Assembly: GCF_000613125.1 (NCBI RefSeq)
Contig: NZ_HG964497.1
Span: forward strand, 2,930,971-2,994,970
Direction of reading: 5' to 3'
Length of the DNA: 64,000 nt
Source: Bacillus sp. EB01
GTDB lineage: Bacteria; Bacillota; Bacilli; Bacillales; Cytobacillaceae
The position numbers and the translations under genes were made by a program. Below, piece after piece: positions 54,219-62,789 of the stretch (position 1 is its first letter; each line of letters opens with the position of its first letter). The notes beneath the pieces are model-generated. The model was not told the origin of the DNA. It worked only from the letters and a program-made list of their open reading frames with translations, and searched no databases.

Positions 54219-54554
54219 TTACCTAACAGAATCAACAAGCTGTTTCATGGAGTTTATCTGAGAAGATAATTCAATAAACCATTCCTCATCTCCTGTAGAA
54301 AGCGCCAAGTCAATCAGAAAACGAATTTGTTCTTTGTTTGACACTTTGGAATCCGGCAATTTCTTAACATCTTTGTTCTGCATAAGAATAGTTTTTCCAA
54401 CGGTCAACTCATTATCAGATGTAATGACCGTTACTTTCAGTGCCCCATCCTGGATAGCAAGTGATTCAATATAACCTATTAGCAGCTCTCCATCCATTGA
54501 CTTTCCCTTAATCCAATCACCTGTTTTTAAGATTGAATCTTTATTTGCACTCAT
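54219..54554 (-). CDS. IDEAL-domain protein
   Basis: The 111-residue protein has an N-terminal beta-rich half (TGDWIKGKSMDGELLIGYIES) and a C-terminal IDEAL motif, EQIRFLIDLALSTGDEEWFIELS, near residue 72. IDEAL domains in Bacilli occur in small regulatory or adaptor proteins such as the ComK/MecA-linked factors and YpiB; the function of this one is unknown. Ribosome binding site AAAGAGGTG precedes the ATG. Confidence 0.78.
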   Translation of the reverse strand: MSANKDSILKTGDWIKGKSMDGELLIGYIESLAIQDGALKVTVITSDNELTVGKTILMQNKDVKKLPDSKVSNKEQIRFLIDLALSTGDEEWFIELSSQINSMKQLVDSVR

Positions 54555-54660
54555 ATTTATTCACCTCTTTAAAATTTTTGGCGAAATCATGAAGGAACTG
54601 TAATTTATTCCATTACATTTATAATAAAAAGAAGGCTTTGCCTCCGTTTGTACTACTTAT

Positions 54661-55074
54661 TCATTTCTTGTGATTGATAAGATCGACAACGTCTTTAATG
54701 GTATAGTGCTTTAAATATTCCCCGAGATGTTCTTCTGCACCCAGGAAAATGTTAAAGAGAACTTTTTGCATATTTGCGCCCACAATACATTTTTCATTTG
54801 AGTCAGGACATTTAGGCTGCAATGAACCTTCGGATGTGATCATATATATATCCCATAGATTCACTTCATTTAAATCAAGGACAAATATAAATCCACCGCC
54901 AGTTCCTTCCTTCGATTTTATGAATCCATGCTTTTTTAACAAACTAAGCACTTTGCGAATTCGTACTGGATGGACGCAGGCACTTTCCGATATAGCATCG
55001 CTTGTAGACATGCGGTCCGGCTGCAGCGCTAGATAAGTTAAACTATGAATGGCTAGAGTGAAATCACTATTCAT
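54661..55074 (-). CDS. Rrf2-family transcriptional regulator
   Basis: The 137-residue protein has an N-terminal winged helix (DFTLAIHSLTYLALQPD; VHPVRIRKVLSLLKKHGFIKSKEG) and Cys residues in SACVHP and CPDSNEKC near 90. Rrf2 proteins use three Cys for an iron-sulfur cluster or thiol sensing; two of these lie in CPDSNEKC. The start is ATG 55074 after AGGAGG rather than the longer frame. It may regulate the quinone oxidoreductase or spx beside it. Confidence 0.85.
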   Translation of the reverse strand: MNSDFTLAIHSLTYLALQPDRMSTSDAISESACVHPVRIRKVLSLLKKHGFIKSKEGTGGGFIFVLDLNEVNLWDIYMITSEGSLQPKCPDSNEKCIVGANMQKVLFNIFLGAEEHLGEYLKHYTIKDVVDLINHKK

Positions 55075-55182
55075 GGGCAGCCTCCTAAGCATCGTTAACA
55101 ATTTCTTTTAATATAGCAAGAAGTACTGTAATAATAAGTGTTACAGATTTCTTTGTCAAGTAAGGTACTGTCATTTTCCCTA

Positions 55183-55578
55183 TTAATTGGCTACATTATA
55201 CGATTGCATATATCTGAATGTACGCAGCCTGCGCGGAAGGAAGCTTGTAATTTCTTCTGCATTGAATCCAACCTGTAATCTTTTTTCATCCTGAATAATC
55301 GGCCTCTTCAGCATTTTGGGATTATCCATGATCAAGTTATATAATTCTTTCAGCGGAAGAGATTCAATATTAACGTCTAATTCCTGAAATGCATTTGAAC
55401 TAGTTGAGATAATCTCATCCGTGCCATTTTCCGTCATGCGAAGAATGGATTTAATCTCGTCGAGTGTAATAGGTTCTGTTAAAATATTTCTTTCAATATA
55501 ATCGATTTGATGTTCTTCAAGCCATGCTTTTGCTTTGCGGCAGGAAGAACAACTTGATGTTACATACAGCGTAACCAT
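55183..55578 (-). CDS. spx: Spx family redox regulator
   Basis: With the ATG at 55578 (after AAAGGG) the protein has 131 residues, exactly the length of B. subtilis Spx, and a matching N-terminus [20 protein letters not shown]. The CSSC redox switch is at residues 10-13. [13 protein letters not shown] and [15 protein letters not shown] are also conserved. Spx binds the RNA polymerase alpha C-terminal domain and activates thiol-stress genes when the Cys pair is oxidised. It has its own strong promoter with an overlapping inverted repeat. It may be the main Spx or a second paralogue. Confidence 0.92.
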   Translation of the reverse strand: MVTLYVTSSCSSCRKAKAWLEEHQIDYIERNILTEPITLDEIKSILRMTENGTDEIISTSSNAFQELDVNIESLPLKELYNLIMDNPKMLKRPIIQDEKRLQVGFNAEEITSFLPRRLRTFRYMQSYNVAN

Positions 55579-55728
55579 ATTTTCCACACCCTTTATAATT
55601 ATTTTTAGTAACTTTTTTATCGAGCCAGCCGTGCATGTAGTCTAAGTGATTAAACGTTTGGCCAGATCGAAATGTAAAATAAAAAATTACAGTTTTATCA
55701 AAAAAAATACAACAACCCTTTCAACCTT

Positions 55729-55763
55729 ACTGTAACTATAATATTTACAGTTTGGAAAGTCAA
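55729..55763 (-). promoter_or_regulatory. spx promoter with overlapping inverted repeat
   Basis: On the minus strand TTGACT (55763-55758) and TATAGT (55740-55735) are 17 bases apart. An inverted repeat ACTGTAA-N9-TTACAGT (55729-55751) covers the -10 region, and a third half-site TTACAGT is at 55687. A repressor bound here would occlude polymerase; the neighbouring Rrf2 protein is one candidate. Confidence 0.75.
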
Positions 55764-55781
55764 CTATAAATTAAGAGCAAA

Positions 55782-55890
55782 AAAAGGCCTGCCTTCCATT
55801 TCAATGAAAGCAGCCCTTTTACTGTTACACAATTTTCACCTGTGCTAGGCACGCCATTCAACAATGAAAAAGGTGCCTGGCACTCCCCCT
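55782..55890. repeat. two intergenic repeat elements
   Basis: A hairpin with arms AAAGGCCTGCCTTCCATT and AATGAAAGCAGCCCTTTT (55782-55820) is a divergent member of the GGGACGG family. It is followed by GTGCTAGGCACG and GGTGCCTGGCACTCCCC (55843-55890), members of the GTGACAGGC/GTGCCTGGCAC family. No gene lies between 55764 and 55974. Confidence 0.5.
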
Positions 55891-55974
55891 CATGTTATCG
55901 AATTAATTCATTCAACAAAAAAGAGGAATAACGAGCCTCAAAATCTTTTCTGAATAATTTATTTTACAAACGTA

Positions 55975-56300
55975 CTAGGCATTTACAACCGCAACAACGT
56001 CTCCGCGGGCCCAGAGAATATCATTGGCAAACACCTCTGTATGAACTTTCCATCTTTTAGGATGGATTTCTTCAACAGTTCCAATTGCTTTTAGTGGCAC
56101 ATCCTGCGGAGTTGGTTTAAGAAATTTTACATTGAGGCTAGCAGTAACAAACCTTGGTGGCTCTGAACCATCTCCTATTTCGTTTCCATTCTTATGGTGA
56201 AGTGCAAGTGATGCAGACCCCGAGGGAGAAGTACTGAAACCAGCAGGAGTTAAAATAACATCTAAAAGGCCTACTACCGTGAAGGAAGTAGGCCATTACT
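55975..56300 (-). pseudogene. truncated hotdog-fold thioesterase
   Basis: The minus-strand frame ends at TAG 55975 and encodes RFVTASLNVKFLKPTPQDVP and EIHPKRWKVHTEVFANDILW, the C-terminal half of a PaaI/YbgC-like acyl-CoA thioesterase. The frame opens only at a stop near 56300, immediately after the beta-propeller gene, and has no ATG, GTG or TTG with a ribosome binding site. The N-terminal half with the helix and catalytic residues is missing. Confidence 0.72.
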
Positions 56301-56301
56301 A

Positions 56302-57396
56302 TTAAAAGGCAGGAGCAGGTAATTCGCCAATTTTCATACGAAGTAAACTATAAGGCTTTTCTCGTAAATCTCTTCCATAATGAAATCTGGCCTGCCGATG
56401 TAATTGGTTTACAATCACATATAAGTATCCATCAGGGCCAATTGAAAAAGTATCCGGCCATAGTATTCTTGGATCATGTGCAATGGTTTCCATTGTGCCA
56501 TCCGGCAAAATCCTGCGAATGCTATTATTTTCATAGTCTCCGGCATAAACAATTCCTTTTGCATCGGTGATCATTCCATCAGATGCACCTTTTTCTCCCC
56601 GATACTGTACACGATAAATTAAATCTGCATCCGGTATGGATTGGTCTCTTAGGGCCTCTGTTGAAATAGAAAACAGATGACGACTGGTAAGTGGGCAAAA
56701 AAATAATACCTTGCCATCTGGAGAAATTGCAATTCCGTCGGACGCCAATCTAAATGGGGAAGTTGAACCATCTCTGTTTCGATTCATCAGAATTTCCCCT
56801 TCTACTTTCGGCAAAAAATAGGGATCGGGAGAAGTTGAATTTGCCCCGCTTAATCGTCGAAACGCAGTTCCACTTGCTAAATCTACCACGATAATAGCTC
56901 CTGGTCCTCTAGATGAGGAATCGGTAATATATGCATATCCGGCTCTACCAACACGAAAATCAAACCGGACATCATTTAAATAAGTTGTTGGCAGGACGAC
57001 ATCCTGTGAAAAGGTATATACCCTTCGAATTGTATTGGTCGCTAAATCAACTGCAACTAATTTTGCCTCACCTATAATCGGTTCTGAAAAATTTGGTGCC
57101 GCAGTATCTAATACCCAAAGCGTTCCCCTTCCATCAGCAACTACACTTTGGACACTAATGAAAGAAATGGTGTTATTCCCGGGCTTAACCAAATTGGTTT
57201 CTAAATTTGGGTAAGGCTCCAATTCATCCCCAACAATTTCCGCCACCGTAAATTTCACTTCGTCTCCCCATTTCGGAAAGCATACGAAAATACGGCCTGT
57301 TTCTGAAACACTAACACCCGTGGGCATTGCCCCAAAAAATGTATAAACAAGTTCTAACTGACCGAAATATTTTTCCATAGGTAACATAGGATTCAT
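56302..57396 (-). CDS. major royal jelly/yellow-family beta-propeller protein
   Basis: The 364-residue protein begins without a signal peptide and shows the repeated blades of the MRJP/yellow family (L-dopachrome tautomerase-related): GRIFVCFPKWGD near residue 35, LWVLDTAAPNF near 92, YAYITDSSSRGPGAIIVVDL near 155 and SDGIAISPDGKVLFFCPL near 220. Bacterial members bind small aromatic ligands or act as lactonase-like enzymes, but no reaction is proven. It appears monocistronic. The gene's left edge abuts the truncated thioesterase. Confidence 0.82.
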   Translation of the reverse strand: MNPMLPMEKYFGQLELVYTFFGAMPTGVSVSETGRIFVCFPKWGDEVKFTVAEIVGDELEPYPNLETNLVKPGNNTISFISVQSVVADGRGTLWVLDTAAPNFSEPIIGEAKLVAVDLATNTIRRVYTFSQDVVLPTTYLNDVRFDFRVGRAGYAYITDSSSRGPGAIIVVDLASGTAFRRLSGANSTSPDPYFLPKVEGEILMNRNRDGSTSPFRLASDGIAISPDGKVLFFCPLTSRHLFSISTEALRDQSIPDADLIYRVQYRGEKGASDGMITDAKGIVYAGDYENNSIRRILPDGTMETIAHDPRILWPDTFSIGPDGYLYVIVNQLHRQARFHYGRDLREKPYSLLRMKIGELPAPAF

Positions 57397-57657
57397 GATA
57401 TCCTCCTCATTATGTTCGAAAGGGATATCATCTATATATGATTCTAATTTGTGACTAATGCCTGGTCCTTAAGAGTTTTTCTACATTGCATACCTAGTGT
57501 TGAAAACTATTATAGAATCTTGAACATCTTCATATCTTCTATTTTTTCGAGCTGCACACAACTCCGGTGTCCCTGGAGTATCTTGGCCGAATCTATTTTC
57601 ATTTTATTTATGCATGTTCAAATCCCAAAGCTTTTCTATTTCTGCTAAGATAAAAAT

Positions 57658-58425
57658 CTATCCTTCATTTTTCTTCTCCATAATTGTACACGTTTCCCGC
57701 CAGTCCAAGCGTTCCTTCTCTTCTATCTGCCTTTCGAACGTTTCATCCCAGCGTCCGAGCCAAGTATTCCAGACACGCGCGTAAAATGTGTCCTGTTCTT
57801 TGTTGTATAGTTGAAATTCGAGGCATGGGATCTGTTCAACGTTTTGCTCGCTAAAGCTATTTACTGAAGTCACGACGGTTTGAAATCCGTCTTCTTCCAC
57901 ACCGTTCTCCCTCTCGGCGAGAACCTCCAAGATTCTCTCCTTATCAATAACACTTTGATTATCTGCATACCGATAAAGAGGCAGTTCTTCGTCCGTTTCA
58001 GGTAAAGGCTCATTCATCTCAGACCAAATCTCATCATGGAGCGGGCTATATGTAATCACGGACGACTCTTCTTCCAATTCCTCTTCCATGATTCCAGTTT
58101 TTAGCTGCTCATTCCCTTTTGACGTCAGCTTGTAGCTTCCATTTTCCAAACAGATCAAGCCCATTCGCTGCATTTTTTTCAATAAATCTTCAATGAACAG
58201 CTCCTCTACGAGCAACAACTCGGACAAATTGGCCGCGCGACGAATTTGGGTTTGCTCCAACGTGAGGAGCATCATTTTCATGAGAATGTCCATTTTCGAC
58301 CGCTTCACCCGACTGAACAAAACTGAATACGTAGCCACAGGCAACTGCCACACCAGCGATTTCTTGATTTGAACAGCCGGATTTTTAAGTAATTCCGCAC
58401 GTAATTTCTTCTTTAATTTATCCAC
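57658..58425 (-). CDS. winged-helix-like partner of the SF1 helicase
   Basis: I do not recognise this 255-residue family. Residues about 45-115 look like a winged-helix module (MDILMKMMLLTLEQTQ; LFIEDLLKKMQRMGLI; YKLTSKGNEQL). Residues about 115-170 are very acidic, and the C-terminus has a WNTWLGRWDETFERQ segment. It overlaps the helicase stop by eight bases, so the pair is translationally coupled. A decayed copy of both lies at 43541-44703. It may guide or regulate the helicase. Confidence 0.72.
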   Translation of the reverse strand: MDKLKKKLRAELLKNPAVQIKKSLVWQLPVATYSVLFSRVKRSKMDILMKMMLLTLEQTQIRRAANLSELLLVEELFIEDLLKKMQRMGLICLENGSYKLTSKGNEQLKTGIMEEELEEESSVITYSPLHDEIWSEMNEPLPETDEELPLYRYADNQSVIDKERILEVLAERENGVEEDGFQTVVTSVNSFSEQNVEQIPCLEFQLYNKEQDTFYARVWNTWLGRWDETFERQIEEKERLDWRETCTIMEKKNEG

Positions 58426-61400
58426 GCAGACTCACCTCTTCCATGACCCGCAGTCCATCATGTTTTTTTACAGAGTCCAACACATGGGTATACATTTGTC
58501 TCGCACCGCTATGTTTTGCTCGTTCAGTAAACATCTTTGTACTGCCAATCATTACAAGCAGCTCCCTTGCTCTCGACAACGCGACATTCAGCCTGCGATA
58601 ATCCCTTGCAAAGCCGATATCATCATGCTTATTATCGTGATTGCGCACCATGCTTAACAGAATCACATCCATTTCCATCCCCTGGAATCTATCGACTGTC
58701 CCGGTTCGGATTGTTAAGTGTGGCAAATGCAGCTCCTGTTGAAGCATGCGATCGATCCGTTTCACTTGTTCACCGTAAAAACTAATGACGCCAATGCTTT
58801 TTTTCTCATCGGCTCCCATTCGTCCAGCCATTTTCGCCTCTGCTGCTGCCTCATTCAATTCCTTCAGCAACTCGCCAATCCTCTTCAATTCAGCCGGGTT
58901 ATACAAACTTTTCCCGCCTTTCATTCTTTCTTCAAAAAATGCAGGCTCGTTCGGCATATCCAGCCAGAGGAGATGATTGTTCCGCTGAAGGAGCGGGGAT
59001 TCGAGCTTGTGGTCCCGATCTCGATCCGAGTCGATTAAGCCGCATTGCAGCTTTTCGTTTTCATCCATGTAAAATGGCGTTATCGTTTCCATGATGTTTT
59101 GATGCATCCGATATTGAATCGCGAGCATCGTTTTATTGCTTTTCGGGAGATTTTTAAACAAGCGTTCAAACAGCGACTCATGCAACAGCTTCTTAAGCTC
59201 AGCTTTCCCTTCAAAGTCATCACTTTCTTCCGCCATTGCCTGCAAGGTTTCCTCAAGGGTATCGTCTCCCAATAAAGGCGGCAGCTGATGGTGGTCACCA
59301 ACCAGAATAATCTTTTTCCCCTTCAGCATTGGCAAGAGCAGCTCCGGCGGGGTTGCCTTGGATACTTCATCAATGATGACAACGTCAAACACCGGGTAGC
59401 TTTCGATGAAATCCTTGCGGGCGGATGCTACACAGGTTGTTCCGATGACATTGGCATGCTTTACATATAGCTTACGGATTTCATTCAGGTCATGGTCATT
59501 GGCTTCTTCCAGCAAGGACTTCCACATACCCTGGACCGACTGGAACAGCGGCAGCTTCTGCTTTTCCTGCTTCAACGACTCTCTTGAAAAAGAAATACTG
59601 GCAAGCTGCTTTAATACTTCTTCATGCTCCCGTTCCGGGTCAGAAGCCAGGATATCACTCAATGGCGTCAGTTCAGCTTCCTTTTCTTTGAGGATGCTGG
59701 AGAGTTTTTCAAGGCGGGCAACGATTTCAGTAAGGTTCTGCTCGGCTTCATGCAGCTGAACAGATTCTTGTTCCTGTTTCCGGAGATTGTTTTCGACCCG
59801 ATGCTTTGTTTGGCTATACTGCTCTTTCTTGCCTTGCAGTTCCAGCAACTGCGATTCTTTTAAAAGAAGCAATTCCTTCGCATTCGGAATGAATTGTGAG
59901 GATCCAGCCATTTCCTTTTGCCTGCTTTGTAAAAAAGAAAGTTTGGCGTTCTGCTCATCCAGCTGTCTCTGATATCTTTGATGGATCTGCTTATATTCAT
60001 CCTGGACTGGCTTTAGCTGAATGATTAATTCCTGCTTCAACTTCAAAATCGCTTCCTGTGCCATTCGCTTATCGCTGTCATTCAGTTTCAACTTATGCGC
60101 TCTAAGCCAGATATTCTGTCGCCTGCCATATAGCCCTTCCAGAAATCCTGCAAGTCGATGGATGGTTGATTTTCCTTTTAATTCGCTTCTTAGCTTATCT
60201 AAAAACTGGTCAATTTCAAGTGACGTGGTCGATATCGGAGACGTGTTTTTCAATTGTCCCGGCTGGTTCCCCAACAACTGTTCAAGGTATCTGATTGCAG
60301 CGGTCAGTTTATCGTTATAGCCCTGCAGCTTATCGAGCTGGCTTTTACGTTCACGAAGAGAATCGAGCTTTGCAATCGATGACATCACTTGCAAAGTCCT
60401 CGTGAAATTTTGTTCGAGCATAATCCATTTTAGAGAGTCAAATTTCTTAGCAGCTGTTATTCTTTCCGCCAGTGCATCCTTCTGTCCCCTAACCTCTTCC
60501 CATTTCACGCATTCAGCGGAACTTTCATCTATCGCTTGTTTCACAGCATTTATCTCATCTTCAAGCTCTTGAAGCACTACACTGTTCTTTAGCCGTTCAA
60601 TTTCTTGCTCAATGTTTTCCAACTCATTTTGGATCGCATCAATGTCAGGCTCTTCTTCAAGAAACTTCTCGTCCTTTTCAATCATGTCCTTCAATACACG
60701 AAGTGACTGTTCAATTTTCACCAAAAGCCCCTGAACTTTTTGCTTTTCCTGTTCAGCTTCCTGTATGTCTTTTTTATACTGAGCAATAATGGACTGAATT
60801 TCGTCAGCCTTCTGCTTGGCATTCTTTTTCGTTTCAAGCTCGGCCTTCACTCGTTCAAGCTCTTGCTGAAGCCGTTCTTGTTCCTTTTCATTGGCCGCCC
60901 ATTCCGCTTCAATTTCCGTTTGACGCTGTTTTCGTGTTTCGTATTGACTGGAAACTTCCTGATACGTATGGTCCTTCCAATACTGCCCGACATTTTCCTC
61001 AATGAATTTCTTGCCTTCTTCTTCAATGCTTTCCGTACGGCCGACGCGGAGGATTCGGATATCCTTATGGGCAAGCAGCCGGCCCAACGCATTGTCGACC
61101 GCCAAATTCGACTGTGATGCTACAAGAGTACGCAGCCCCGCCTTAGCATTTTGCAGGCAGATTTCAGAAATAACGGTCGTCTTCCCCGTTCCCGGCGGCC
61201 CCTGAATAACGTACAAGTCTTCAGCAGACATTGCTCCTGTGACAGCTGCCCGCTGGAACTCATTTAACCGATTGTGGAACTGCAGCGGAACCTGTTCTTT
61301 CACCTTTTTAACAGGCGGTTTATTTTCAAATAAAAGACGCTCCAGCTCAGGGTTCGCAGCCAGGCCGTTTTCCAATTGCTTAAACCCCTGGCGCAGTCTT

Positions 61401-62188
61401 TTCACCTGGCTTAACGTGGCGAAATTGCTAAAAATGACTTCCCTCGGATGCTGATCAAGCCGCTGGCTGCGTGCCTGTTCTTCCATATATCCGGGCAGTT
61501 CCACTTCAACTGTAGAGGCCGAGCGATTCGCTTTCAGGACTTTGCCGATATCCTTGTCAATTCCCTTCAGCTTGACGCTCATGTCCTTGAGTGACTTCCA
61601 CTCCTTCTCACTCATCTGGCAGCCGGTTATTTTTACCCGGCTAAAATCATCATTGAAGATCAACGAGGAATAGCGGGATGTAATATCAGGAATATCCGCA
61701 GACTGCTCCTGAATTTTCAAATAGCCTTCCCAGCTGGCAATCCGCTTCTTCACGTACATGGAACTTTCCTGGGCGACCGGCATCGTGTGAATCAGTTTCA
61801 ACAACTCAATCGGCACCGGCCCGCCGCTCTGAACATTAGTGTCAAACTCAAGACTTGCCGAGATGCGCCAATTTGAACTTAACGGAATATGCACCGGCCT
61901 CGTCGTTACATTCGTTACAACAAACCGGTCGGGTTTCACCAAGCAATGCAGGACTATTACAAACTTGCTGTACTTGTCCGCAAGCCTATCGTTTCTTTCG
62001 GGATCAAAAAATAAGGCAGCCGAAACAAGTCCATCTGCCGATTGGGGATATTTTTCTATATAAATATGAAAAGATTTTTCCAATAAAAAAAACGATCGCT
62101 CATCCAACTCAAGCTCTCGCATTTTATCCTTAGCCTTTTTGGTCAAAGAAATCGGACATCGATATGTAGTTTTTTGTGTCATGATCAT
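58418..62188 (-). CDS. SF1 (Upf1/Dna2-like) helicase with long coiled-coil insertion
   Basis: The 1256-residue protein has a unique N-terminal region (1-300) and helicase domain 1A with Walker A GPPGTGKTT near 335 and NLAVDNALGRLL. A coiled coil of about 450 residues (about 400-880) follows. Domain 1A then resumes with VVIIDEVSKATPPELL (motif II), GDHHQLPPLLGDD (III) and QYRMH (IV), and domain 2A carries GTVDRFQGMEMD (V) and NVALSRAREL (VI). It is related to AAA_11/AAA_12 helicases of the Upf1 type. The inserted coiled coil suggests tethering or dimerisation. A role in nucleic-acid surveillance or phage defence is inferred only. Confidence 0.85.
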   Translation of the reverse strand: MIMTQKTTYRCPISLTKKAKDKMRELELDERSFFLLEKSFHIYIEKYPQSADGLVSAALFFDPERNDRLADKYSKFVIVLHCLVKPDRFVVTNVTTRPVHIPLSSNWRISASLEFDTNVQSGGPVPIELLKLIHTMPVAQESSMYVKKRIASWEGYLKIQEQSADIPDITSRYSSLIFNDDFSRVKITGCQMSEKEWKSLKDMSVKLKGIDKDIGKVLKANRSASTVEVELPGYMEEQARSQRLDQHPREVIFSNFATLSQVKRLRQGFKQLENGLAANPELERLLFENKPPVKKVKEQVPLQFHNRLNEFQRAAVTGAMSAEDLYVIQGPPGTGKTTVISEICLQNAKAGLRTLVASQSNLAVDNALGRLLAHKDIRILRVGRTESIEEEGKKFIEENVGQYWKDHTYQEVSSQYETRKQRQTEIEAEWAANEKEQERLQQELERVKAELETKKNAKQKADEIQSIIAQYKKDIQEAEQEKQKVQGLLVKIEQSLRVLKDMIEKDEKFLEEEPDIDAIQNELENIEQEIERLKNSVVLQELEDEINAVKQAIDESSAECVKWEEVRGQKDALAERITAAKKFDSLKWIMLEQNFTRTLQVMSSIAKLDSLRERKSQLDKLQGYNDKLTAAIRYLEQLLGNQPGQLKNTSPISTTSLEIDQFLDKLRSELKGKSTIHRLAGFLEGLYGRRQNIWLRAHKLKLNDSDKRMAQEAILKLKQELIIQLKPVQDEYKQIHQRYQRQLDEQNAKLSFLQSRQKEMAGSSQFIPNAKELLLLKESQLLELQGKKEQYSQTKHRVENNLRKQEQESVQLHEAEQNLTEIVARLEKLSSILKEKEAELTPLSDILASDPEREHEEVLKQLASISFSRESLKQEKQKLPLFQSVQGMWKSLLEEANDHDLNEIRKLYVKHANVIGTTCVASARKDFIESYPVFDVVIIDEVSKATPPELLLPMLKGKKIILVGDHHQLPPLLGDDTLEETLQAMAEESDDFEGKAELKKLLHESLFERLFKNLPKSNKTMLAIQYRMHQNIMETITPFYMDENEKLQCGLIDSDRDRDHKLESPLLQRNNHLLWLDMPNEPAFFEERMKGGKSLYNPAELKRIGELLKELNEAAAEAKMAGRMGADEKKSIGVISFYGEQVKRIDRMLQQELHLPHLTIRTGTVDRFQGMEMDVILLSMVRNHDNKHDDIGFARDYRRLNVALSRARELLVMIGSTKMFTERAKHSGARQMYTHVLDSVKKHDGLRVMEEVSLRG

Positions 62189-62579
62189 ACGTGTCCACCC
62201 GCTTTACTAACAACCAAAAGGTTCTTTTATAAAAAATAGCAACTTAGCAATTATAGCACATTCTGACGCCCTTGGTTAAGCTGCCTGGCAGTATTCAAAC
62301 AATGCTGCCGACACTCCTCATAATAATTGCTAACGGGGCAGGTTGTTTAAGGAAAGACATAATAGGAAAGATAAATGTATACATGAATTGAACCATTAGC
62401 TTTGCTTTCCTTTGGTTCCAACTGTTGATTTCAGAAACTGCTCCAATGGCAGAACATCCGTATTAACAGAAGACATTTCTTCTGCCCTTGTATTAGTTCC
62501 TGGATCCAAATGCTAATAAACGCTTTAGAGCTTTAAACTATGTTAGACTATATGTTCAAAAAAAGAAAAGAGGTAAACA
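62189..62579. other. intergenic between divergent genes
   Basis: No gene is evident. A hairpin GGCAGTATT / AATGCTGCC (62286-62308) without a T-run lies upstream of the helicase gene and may be part of its leader. Confidence 0.4.
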
Positions 62580-62774
62580 ATGTTTAAAAAAATCCTGAAA
62601 CAAATTAAGCAGCTTTCACAAGGCAGCAGTGAACGAAGACATGGCCATTATCGAAGAGGAAGCAGCAGTGGACGAGGGTTTTATCCTCGAGGAAGCAGCA
62701 GCAGCAAACGATATAAGCGTTCTCCAATGGGTGGAAGCAGTTACTACAAACGGAAGGGTCGAAACAGCAGTTAA
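62580..62774 (+). CDS. small Ser/Gly/Arg-rich basic protein, CotG-like
   Basis: The 64-residue product follows AGAGGTAAACA. After a short amphipathic start (MFKKILKQIKQL) it consists of repeated RGSSS / GSSS blocks with many Arg, Lys, Tyr and His residues. Composition resembles CotG-like coat proteins and kinase-substrate peptides. It faces a Ser/Thr kinase gene 16 bases away, so phosphorylation of its Ser blocks by that kinase is a reasonable guess. I do not know a named family. Confidence 0.65.
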   Translation: MFKKILKQIKQLSQGSSERRHGHYRRGSSSGRGFYPRGSSSSKRYKRSPMGGSSYYKRKGRNSS

Positions 62775-62789
62775 GCTTCCTTCCTTCAA

